Assembly: GCA_002412495.1 (NCBI GenBank)
Contig: DHVE01000035.1
Span: forward strand, 1 to 30,193
Length of the DNA: 30,193 nt
Origin: Betaproteobacteria bacterium UBA5216
GTDB lineage: Bacteria; Pseudomonadota; Gammaproteobacteria; Burkholderiales; SG8-41
Direction of reading: 5' to 3'
Part shown: positions 24,383-30,193 of the stretch, one piece after another
Layout of the letters: every line of letters begins with the position of its first letter
Position numbering within the stretch: the first letter of the stretch is position 1
Made by a program: the position numbers and the translations under genes
Notes under the pieces: model-generated
The model's database searches: none
What the model was told of the DNA's origin: nothing
Seen by the model: only the letters and a program-made list of their open reading frames with translations

Positions 24383-25342
24383 ATGATTCATTACCTCACC
24401 GAAAAAGACGTTCAGCAAGTACTGAACATGGACATCCTGCTACAAACGACCGAGCAGTCGTTGAAAGACCGCGCGCTGCATCAGGCCATCGACATCCCGC
24501 GCCAGCGCATCTACACCCCCGAAGGCACACAGCACGTGTTGCAGGCGTCGTCCAAGGCCATCGGTTATACCGGTTTCAAGTTTTATTACACGCGCCCCAC
24601 GGGCAAGAGTTTTTACGTCAACTTGATCAGCATCGAAACCGGCAAGCTGGTTGCCATGGTCGAAGCGATCTGGATGAGCATGGTGCGTACGGGTGCAGCC
24701 AGCGGCGCGGCCACCAAATATCTGGCCAATGACGACGCCAGCATCGTCGGACAGATCGGCAGCGGCTTTCAATCCATCGGTCAGCTTGAAGCGGTGTGCG
24801 CGGTACGCAAAATCAAGGAAGCGCGCGTGTTTTCACGCACGCGTGACAAACTCGAAGCCTATTGCAAAAAAATGACGGAAAAGCTGGGACTCCCCGTGAT
24901 GCCTGCGGCTTCCGCCGAGGCTGCCGTGCGCGGCGCGCACATACTCAACGTGATCACCAAATCCGCCAAGCCCACCATCAACGGCGAATGGCTGACACCG
25001 GGCGTACATATCAACGCCGCTGGCTCCAATGCGCTGTCGCGCGCCGAGATTGACGATGCCACCGTGAAGCGCTGCAACCTCATCACCGTCGATTCACGCG
25101 GCACCGCGCAGAAGGAATGCGGCGATCTGGTGTCGTCGGCGGAAAAAGGCGTGATCCAGTGGGAATACCTCACTGAAATCGGCGACGTATTCGCGGGCAA
25201 GGCGAAAGGTCGCACGTCACGCGACCAAATCACGCTTTACGAATCGCACGGCATGGGCATCCAGGATTTATATGGCGCCGCAAAAGCGCTGGAACTGGCC
25301 AAGGCGCGCGGACTGGGTGTTGAATTGCCGGTTGGGTTGTAA
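24383..25342 (+). CDS. Ornithine cyclodeaminase / mu-crystallin family protein
   Basis: This is a 319-residue NAD(P)-dependent enzyme of the family that includes ornithine cyclodeaminase, alanine dehydrogenase (archaeal type) and ketimine reductases. It shows MIHYLTEKDVQQVLNMD at the start, the region around KFYYTRPTGKSFYVNLISIETGKLVAMVEAIWMSMVRTGAASGAATKYLA, and the nucleotide-binding stretch VGQIGSGFQSIGQLEAVCAVRKIKEARVFSRT. A GAHILNVITKSAKPTINGEWLTPGVHINAAGSN segment follows, and together these are diagnostic of the family. The exact substrate cannot be read from the sequence. The ATG at 24383 is chosen over an upstream TTG because it gives the family N-terminus, though its ribosome site is weak. 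Neighbours suggest a role in catabolism of an amino or keto acid. Confidence 0.88.
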   Translation: MIHYLTEKDVQQVLNMDILLQTTEQSLKDRALHQAIDIPRQRIYTPEGTQHVLQASSKAIGYTGFKFYYTRPTGKSFYVNLISIETGKLVAMVEAIWMSMVRTGAASGAATKYLANDDASIVGQIGSGFQSIGQLEAVCAVRKIKEARVFSRTRDKLEAYCKKMTEKLGLPVMPAASAEAAVRGAHILNVITKSAKPTINGEWLTPGVHINAAGSNALSRAEIDDATVKRCNLITVDSRGTAQKECGDLVSSAEKGVIQWEYLTEIGDVFAGKAKGRTSRDQITLYESHGMGIQDLYGAAKALELAKARGLGVELPVGL

Positions 25343-25364
25343 TTACAGTTCAAGTTCATTTTTT

Positions 25365-25465
25365 GACGCAGATTTACGCGGACTAAATACACCCTCCCTG
25401 TCATTCCCACGCAGGCGGGAACAACAGACAAGGTTAATTCGCGTTCATCTGCGTAAATCTGCGTC
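25365..25465. repeat. Inverted pair of GACGCAGATTTACGC enclosing a small hairpin
   Basis: GACGCAGATTTACGC at 25365-25379 returns perfectly inverted at 25451-25465. Between them, at 25404-25421, lies a TTCCC...GGGAA hairpin with loop GCAG, related to the hairpin at 30151-30170. The composite fills the gap before the dehydrogenase gene at 25501. No coding potential. Confidence 0.7.
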
Positions 25466-25500
25466 CAAGGTTTTTTGTTTCGTTAATTTAAGGAGTCAGT

Positions 25501-26403
25501 ATGACCAACTCGCTAGGAAAAATCGGATTCGCCGGCATCGGCGCCATGGGTACGCCCATGTCCACCAATCTCATCAAGGCCGGCCACAAGCTGGTGTTGT
25601 TTGATATCGACCCCAAAAAGGCGCAGGCCGTCGCCGCAACCAATGAATGCGAAGTCGCCACCAGCCTTACCGATCTGGCGGGCAGGAGCAACACGGTCAT
25701 TACCATGCTGCCCGACGGCAAGCTGGTGCGCAAAGCACTGCTGGGTGACAACGACAGCGGCAAGAACTGCATCACCGAAACGCTCAAGCCCGGCAGCCTC
25801 ATTATCGACATGAGTTCCAGTTCGCCGATGGGCACGCGCGAACTCGGCGCGATTCTTGAGAAAAAAGGTTTTCAATTCATTGATGCCCCGGTATCGAACG
25901 GCGTGAAGGGCGCGATTGCCGCCACGCTGTCCATCATGGTCGGCGGCGATAAAACCGTTTTTGATCGCGTGAAACCGATGCTCGAAAAAATGGGCAATCA
26001 GATTTATTACGCCGGCCCGCTGGGCGCAGGCCACGCGATCAAGGCACTGAACAACTATGTGTCGGCCGCCGGCATGATCGCCGCGTGCGAGGCCATGCAC
26101 GCGGGGGAGGCCTTCGGCATCGATCCGAATGTCGCTATCGACATCATCAACACCTCCAGCGGCTACAACGGCACCACGCAGCGCAAGTGCAAACAGTTCA
26201 TGATTTCCGGCACTTATAACGCGGGATTTTCCACCGGGCTGATGGCAAAAGACGTGCGCACCGCGCTCGACATCGCGCAGGCGATGGGCACCTCGACCAT
26301 CCTCGCCAAACCCACCGCCGACATCTGGGACGCCATGGAAAAGAAATTGGGCTTTCTCTCCGATCATACCGAGATGCACAAATTTACAAATAAAAACAAA
26401 TAG
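25501..26403 (+). CDS. NAD(P)-dependent beta-hydroxyacid dehydrogenase (3-hydroxyisobutyrate dehydrogenase family)
   Basis: This is a 300-residue enzyme that oxidises a beta-hydroxy acid or reduces the semialdehyde with NAD(P). The Rossmann motif is IGFAGIGAMGTPMSTNLIKAGHKLVLFDID at residues 8-37. The substrate-binding signature is DAPVSNGVKGAIAATLSIMVGG, and the catalytic lysine is K181 in AIKALNNYVSAA. The C-terminal helical domain includes GFSTGLMAKDVRTALDIA, typical of 3-hydroxyisobutyrate, tartronate semialdehyde (GlxR) and related dehydrogenases. Which acid is used is not decidable here. The start is well supported by AGGAG eight bases before the ATG. It sits third in the plus-strand group and could reduce or oxidise a product of the neighbouring ThDP enzyme. 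Confidence 0.92.
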   Translation: MTNSLGKIGFAGIGAMGTPMSTNLIKAGHKLVLFDIDPKKAQAVAATNECEVATSLTDLAGRSNTVITMLPDGKLVRKALLGDNDSGKNCITETLKPGSLIIDMSSSSPMGTRELGAILEKKGFQFIDAPVSNGVKGAIAATLSIMVGGDKTVFDRVKPMLEKMGNQIYYAGPLGAGHAIKALNNYVSAAGMIAACEAMHAGEAFGIDPNVAIDIINTSSGYNGTTQRKCKQFMISGTYNAGFSTGLMAKDVRTALDIAQAMGTSTILAKPTADIWDAMEKKLGFLSDHTEMHKFTNKNK

Positions 26404-26430
26404 TTACATTTACCCCCCTGCTGCATTTCT

Positions 26431-26451
26431 CCTTCCCTTTCAGGGGGAAGG
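26431..26451. repeat. Small intergenic hairpin CCTTCCC/GGGAAGG
   Basis: A perfect 7-bp inverted repeat with a 7-base loop lies 28 bases after the dehydrogenase stop, followed by a G-rich stretch (GGATGGGGGTGGGG). There is no T-run. It may be a weak terminator or processing site, or part of a dispersed G-rich element. Confidence 0.45.
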
Positions 26452-26496
26452 CTGGGATGGGGGTGGGGCTCAACCACCCGGAGCCGTGCGAAAACC

Positions 26497-27537
26497 ATGC
26501 AACCCTGGCAAGGCAAAGACGCTGACTTTGAGAGCGCACAAGAAGCGCTTGCGGCGCAATTTTTAACCGACGGTCTGCCCGTCATTCCGCCGACCGTTGA
26601 TCGCGTGGCAGCGATGCTGGCCGCGAACCACTACGCCGCCGACGAAGAAATCAGCATGCTACCGCCCGGCTTTGAATCCGCCACTGCGGGCGACATCGCC
26701 ATCTGCGCCGTGATGGCCGGTTGCAAGCCAGAGTATCTGCCGGTGTTGATAGCGGCGGTCGATGCGTTGTCGGACATGAGCTTCAACCTGGTGGGCGTCG
26801 GCACCACCACCGGTTCCGCCGCGCCGATCTATATCGTCAATGGCCCTATCGCTGAAAAACTCGGGATCAACGGCAAGAACAACGCGCTGGGCGCGGGCCA
26901 CCGCGCCAACGCCACCATCGGCCGCGCGATGACGCTGATACTGCAAAACATCGGCGGCGCCAAACCCGGAGAAGTGGACATGGCCACCCTCGGCCAGCCC
27001 GCCAAATACGCCTGCTGCTTCGCCGAGAATGTCGCCGAAAGCCCGTGGGAACCGCTGCACGTGGAGCGCGGCTTCGCGCCGGACGCGAGTGTCGTCACCG
27101 CGGTCGGCATCTCCGGCACGGGCGAAGTCAACGACTCCGACAGTCAGGAAGCGGTTGGCCTCGCGCAAACGTTCGCGCAATCCATGCTGATGGCCGGCAT
27201 CTCCGGCGGCGCGGGCTTGCTCGGCGGCGGCGAACCGCTGTGCCTGTTTCCGCCCGAATGGGCCGCGATGTTTCACCGCGACGGGTTCACCAAGCAACAA
27301 GCGAAGCAGGTGATCTGGGAACAGGCGGTGTTGCCGGTTAAAAAACTCGCCCCTGCCCAGCGCAAGCATCGCATGGCGGCAGCAATTGATCCCACGGCAA
27401 AGGTCATTCGTGTTGCCGAGAAAGCGGATGACCTGATGATCGTGGTTGCCGGTGGCGTTGGGCGCAAAGCCGCGTATTTGCCGACGTGGGGCGGCACCAC
27501 CAAGGCGATCAGCCGCGAAATAAGGGTCAGAAAATAA
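26497..27537 (+). CDS. Conserved protein of unknown function, resembling large proteins encoded near UGSC-motif (seleno)proteins
   Basis: This is a 346-residue soluble protein whose function is not established. It starts QEALAAQFLTDGLPVIPPTVDRVAAML, has IAICAVMAGCKPEYLPVLIAAVDAL at about 69-93, then a glycine-rich GVGTTTGSAAPIYIVNGPIAEKLGINGKNNALGAGHRANATIGRAM. KYACCFAENVAESPWEPLHVERG follows, and near the C-terminus DDLMIVVAGGVGRKAAYLPTWGG. From memory, proteins with TDGLPVxPPT and AENxxxSPWEPLHVERG are encoded beside small proteins with a UGSC selenocysteine motif. I cannot verify this here and no such partner is in the window. Paired cysteines in ACCFAEN may be functional. The ATG is 93 bases after the dehydrogenase gene, and its ribosome site is weak. 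Confidence 0.75.
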   Translation: MQPWQGKDADFESAQEALAAQFLTDGLPVIPPTVDRVAAMLAANHYAADEEISMLPPGFESATAGDIAICAVMAGCKPEYLPVLIAAVDALSDMSFNLVGVGTTTGSAAPIYIVNGPIAEKLGINGKNNALGAGHRANATIGRAMTLILQNIGGAKPGEVDMATLGQPAKYACCFAENVAESPWEPLHVERGFAPDASVVTAVGISGTGEVNDSDSQEAVGLAQTFAQSMLMAGISGGAGLLGGGEPLCLFPPEWAAMFHRDGFTKQQAKQVIWEQAVLPVKKLAPAQRKHRMAAAIDPTAKVIRVAEKADDLMIVVAGGVGRKAAYLPTWGGTTKAISREIRVRK

Positions 27538-27554
27538 TCCCCACACACCACCAC

Positions 27555-27667
27555 CGTCATACTGGCGAAAGCCAGAATCCATATCGTAGACCGATGCGAA
27601 GCATCTTATATTTGCGCCTGTGGCGAGAGCTACGCACTGGATTCCGGCTTTCGCCGGAATGACGACG
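27555..27667. repeat. Inverted pair of REP-like hairpins with GAAA tetraloops
   Basis: The left copy (27555-27584) folds as CTGGC-GAAA-GCCAG and the right copy (27637-27667, opposite orientation) as CCGGC-GAAA-GCCGG. The second base pair has changed on both sides between copies, a compensatory change that supports a folded element. Flanks CGTCAT and GAATCCA are shared. A related hairpin with loop GCAG lies at 30151-30170. The copies fill the gap before the CoA-transferase gene. Confidence 0.75.
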
Positions 27668-27696
27668 TTGGTAAGTCCGCTTCATCGCGAAACCTT

Positions 27697-28929
27697 ATGA
27701 CTCACACCAAATCCCCCCTCACCGGCATCCGTGTCCTCGACATGAGCCGCATCCTCGCCGGCCCGTGGGTTGGCCAGTTGCTGGCCGACCTCGGCGCAGA
27801 AGTAATCAAGATTGAACGCCCCGGCAAGGGCGACGACACGCGCGCGTGGGGGCCGCCCTTCGTCAAAGACCGCGACGGCAACGATACCAGCGACGCGGCT
27901 TATTTCATGTGCGCCAACCGCGGCAAAAAGTCGCTCACGCTCGACATCGCCCAACCCGAAGGGCAACAAATCATCCGCGAACTTGCGCAGGTCTCCGACA
28001 TCCTGCTGGAGAACTACAAAGTCGGTGATCTCAAACGCTACGGACTCGACTACGAATCACTGTCGAAACTCAACCCGAAACTCATTTATTGTTCAATCAC
28101 CGGGTTCGGCCAGACCGGCCCCTACCGCGACCGCGCCGGCTACGATTATCTGGTGCAGGGCATGGGCGGCATCATGAGCATGACCGGCGAGCGCGAGGAT
28201 CGTCCCGGCGGCGGGCCGCAGCGCGTGGGCGTGGCAATTGCCGACTTGATGACCGGCATGTATTCCACCGTGGGCATACTCGCCGCCGTGCATGAACGCA
28301 CCACCAGCGGTCTCGGCCAATATATCGACATGGCGCTGCTCGACACGCAGGTGGCGTGGCTCGCCAACCAGAACGCCAATTACCTGATTGGCGGACAGGT
28401 GCCGCAATGCATCGGCAACGAACATCCAAACGTGATGCCGTATCAAACGTTCCGCACCCGCGATGGCAACATGATCATCGCCACCGGCAACGACGGGCAA
28501 TATCAGCGCCTGTGCGAAGCCGCAGGCATCCCCGAGGCGGCAACCGAGCCGCGCTTTGCCACCAACGCATTACGCATCGCCAGCCGCGCCGAATGCACCG
28601 CCATTCTTGCCGAGGCGCTGAAGAAAAAAACCACCGCTGAATGGATCAAGCTGCTGGAAACCGTCGGCGTGCCCTGCGGCCCAATCAACCGGCTCGATGA
28701 CGTTTACCGCGACCCGCAAGTGCAGCATCGCGGCCTGAAAATCGAGGTACCCCATCCCAAGGCCGGCACGGTGCCGCTGGCGGCAAACCCGATTAAGTTT
28801 TCACGCACACCGATAACGTATGACATGCCGCCGCCGCTGGTGGGCGAGCATGTGGAGGACGTGTTGCGCGGGGTGCTGGGCAAGAGTGATGCCGAGATCG
28901 CCGCGCTACGTGAGAAAAAAATACTGTAG
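27697..28929 (+). CDS. Class III CoA-transferase (CaiB/BaiF family)
   Basis: This is a 410-residue intact member of family III CoA-transferases, which transfer CoA between acyl-CoA and a free carboxylic acid through an aspartyl-CoA thioester. It begins GIRVLDMSRILAGPWVGQLLADLGAEVIKIERPGKGDDTR, followed by CANRGKKSLTLDI and YCSITGFGQTGPYRDRAGYD. The catalytic aspartate is D183 in VAIADLMTGMYS. The end reads VGVPCGPINRLDDVYRDPQVQHRG and a LREKKIL tail, the same tail as in the interrupted paralogue at 16741-17970. A start at the ATG 27697 fits the family N-terminus. It closes the plus-strand metabolic group and is convergent with the tartrate dehydratase-like gene. The acid activated is unknown. 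Confidence 0.94.
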   Translation: MTHTKSPLTGIRVLDMSRILAGPWVGQLLADLGAEVIKIERPGKGDDTRAWGPPFVKDRDGNDTSDAAYFMCANRGKKSLTLDIAQPEGQQIIRELAQVSDILLENYKVGDLKRYGLDYESLSKLNPKLIYCSITGFGQTGPYRDRAGYDYLVQGMGGIMSMTGEREDRPGGGPQRVGVAIADLMTGMYSTVGILAAVHERTTSGLGQYIDMALLDTQVAWLANQNANYLIGGQVPQCIGNEHPNVMPYQTFRTRDGNMIIATGNDGQYQRLCEAAGIPEAATEPRFATNALRIASRAECTAILAEALKKKTTAEWIKLLETVGVPCGPINRLDDVYRDPQVQHRGLKIEVPHPKAGTVPLAANPIKFSRTPITYDMPPPLVGEHVEDVLRGVLGKSDAEIAALREKKIL

Positions 28930-28933
28930 GTCG

Positions 28934-30097
28934 CTACACCAGCGCTTTCATCGCCGCATACAACTGATTCTGCGCTTCAAAACCGATGCCCGCTCGATCC
29001 GGCAGCTTGAGATAGCCTTTCTCGACCTTGGCGTCGTCGGCAAAGCCGGCGAAGATACCGAACACGCCCGGATACGCTTCGCAGCCGCCGAGGCCAAAAC
29101 CACCGACCAGATGTAGCGTCATCTGGTTGCCGCCGTGCGGAAATATCGATTGCCGCGACCAGCCGCGCCGTTCAAGCATTGCCACGGTGCGTGAGAACTG
29201 CACGATGCCGTACGACTGCGGAACGTCGGTCTGAATGTAATCAACACCCGCCCGCAGGCCGCCGAAGGTGACGAGGTTTTCCACATCCTGCGTGGAAAAA
29301 AGATTTTCGCCCGTGCCCACCGCCGCGCCGTACTGCTCGATGAATTCATCGAGCAGTTCAAACCCCGCCGGGTCCGTCGGCTCTTCAAACCACTTGAGTT
29401 TGTAGGGCGCGAGCGCCTTCGCATACGCCAGTGCGCGCTCGCGGTTGAAGCCCGCGTTGGCGTCCACCGCCAAATGCTGGCTGGATTGCATAAGCCTCAG
29501 CGAAGCCTCGACGCGCGCAACATCTTCGGGAATGGCAGCACCCCCGACCTTGATCTTCATCACTTCATAACCCTGATCGAGCTTCTCGCGAATCTCGTCG
29601 AGCAGTTCCGGGATGCCTTTCCCCGGCTCGTACCAGCCGCCGCCGACATAACAGGGGATTTTGTCGATCACGTTGCCGCCGTTGTAGTGCTCGGCCAGCA
29701 CGCGATGCAATGGCTTGCCTTCAATTTTCGCCACCGCGTCCCAGCACGCGACCTCTATCGTGCCAATGGCCACTGAACGCTCCGTGTGTCCACCGGGCTT
29801 TTCGCGCTGCATCATCGCGGCGAGAATTTTTTCGGGATCGAAATTGTTGCCCGTGGCATCCAGCAGGGAATCGGGCTTCGCTTTCAAGATGCGCGGTATA
29901 AAACGGTCGCGCATCTGCGCGCCGCATGCATAGCGCCCGGTGGAGTTGAATGCGTAGCCCACCACCGGCTGGCCGTCGCGAACCACGTCGGTAATCACGG
30001 CGACGACCGAGGTGGTCATTTCACTGAAATCAAAAACCGCATTGCGCAGGGTGGATTTCAGCGGGATGGCGGTTTCACGGATGTCTACGATGCGCAT
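28934..30097 (-). CDS. tarD: D-tartrate dehydratase-like enolase-superfamily enzyme
   Basis: This is a 387-residue mandelate racemase/muconate lactonizing enzyme superfamily member. The pattern fits D-tartrate dehydratase, which converts D-tartrate to oxaloacetate: MTTSVVAVITDVVRDG with GYAFNSTGRY at the N-terminus, KPGGHTERSVAIGTIEVACWDAVAK at 100-124, and the catalytic lysines in VMKIKVGG (K181, K183). Metal ligands fall at D212, E238 (or E239) and E264, and the catalytic histidine at H321 in FPHGGNQM. From memory the Bradyrhizobium enzyme has K184, D213, E239, E265 and H322, an almost exact match in spacing. Other acid-sugar dehydratases of the superfamily remain possible. The ATG at 30097 is used. 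It is convergent with the CoA-transferase gene, with a 4-base gap. Confidence 0.85.
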   Translation of the reverse strand: MRIVDIRETAIPLKSTLRNAVFDFSEMTTSVVAVITDVVRDGQPVVGYAFNSTGRYACGAQMRDRFIPRILKAKPDSLLDATGNNFDPEKILAAMMQREKPGGHTERSVAIGTIEVACWDAVAKIEGKPLHRVLAEHYNGGNVIDKIPCYVGGGWYEPGKGIPELLDEIREKLDQGYEVMKIKVGGAAIPEDVARVEASLRLMQSSQHLAVDANAGFNRERALAYAKALAPYKLKWFEEPTDPAGFELLDEFIEQYGAAVGTGENLFSTQDVENLVTFGGLRAGVDYIQTDVPQSYGIVQFSRTVAMLERRGWSRQSIFPHGGNQMTLHLVGGFGLGGCEAYPGVFGIFAGFADDAKVEKGYLKLPDRAGIGFEAQNQLYAAMKALV

Positions 30098-30147
30098 GGG
30101 TTTTCCGGCGAGATGTCAGAGAGTGCGTTAATTTACAAGCCAACACT

Positions 30148-30172
30148 GTCGTTCCCGCGCAGGCGGGAACCC
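30148..30172. repeat. REP-like hairpin with 8-bp stem and GCAG loop
   Basis: GTTCCCGC (30151-30158), loop GCAG, GCGGGAAC (30163-30170) form a perfect 8-bp stem upstream of the tarD-like gene. It belongs with the imperfect copy at 25404-25421 and, in architecture and flanks (GTC...CCA), with the pair at 27555-27667. Confidence 0.7.
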
Positions 30173-30193
30173 ATAACACCGTGCCACTTGAGA

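Noticed and set aside
1..30193. CRISPR array, tRNA, rRNA, integrase or transposase
   Set aside because: No regularly spaced direct repeats with unique spacers, no cloverleaf or rRNA-like stretches and no transposase or integrase motifs were seen in the frames examined.

Overview
The window is GC-rich chromosomal DNA from a bacterium that looks like a betaproteobacterium. The grounds are the conserved glyA-nrdR-ribD-ribE-ribBX-ribH-nusB-thiL order, a Bug-type (TTT) solute receptor, several class III CoA-transferases, DarP/YjgA and PmbA. Genus cannot be read from the sequence. Coding density is high and no stretch longer than about 300 bases lacks a gene. The longest gaps, 6740-7017 and 7537-7801, show nothing clear. 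I see no rRNA, tRNA, CRISPR array, transposase or integrase.

Region 1 (1-6739, minus strand): a housekeeping string running glyA, nrdR, ribD, ribE, ribBX, ribH, nusB, a small membrane protein and thiL (cut by the window edge). It covers one-carbon metabolism, ribonucleotide reductase control, riboflavin synthesis and thiamine phosphate activation. The rib genes overlap by 1-4 bases. The RibA half of the fused ribB gene has lost its zinc cysteines.

Region 2 (7018-14928): an OmpH/Skp-like periplasmic protein and pmbA (minus); darP, mog and a carboxylesterase (plus); then, on the minus strand, a CBS-domain protein followed by two large paralogous proteins with PilZ-like C-terminal modules.

Region 3 (14987-15685) holds the most striking item. 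It is a carboxymuconolactone decarboxylase/AhpD-like gene whose reading frame is interrupted by one TGA exactly where the second cysteine of the CxxC redox motif belongs. A perfect 6-bp hairpin with a GGTC loop starts 15 nt after it, and the frame stays open to a normal stop. This is best read as a selenoprotein with a bacterial SECIS element.

Region 4 (15739-22341): a Bug receptor and a CoA-transferase with an in-frame TGA (probably a broken gene), a membrane-anchored Mrr-like protein, and a 1228-residue exported TPR-CHAT protein with 14 tandem 42-residue repeats.

Region 5 (22546-30097): an accessory catabolic group containing a ThDP enzyme, an ornithine cyclodeaminase-family protein, a 3-hydroxyisobutyrate dehydrogenase-family enzyme, an uncharacterised protein, a CoA-transferase and, convergent, a D-tartrate dehydratase-like enolase-superfamily enzyme. 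They probably process a small carboxylic acid, but the substrate is not visible. Gaps here carry inverted repeat elements that recur in the window. Elsewhere there are arrays of a 7-base CGTGAGG-type unit that run into gene ends.
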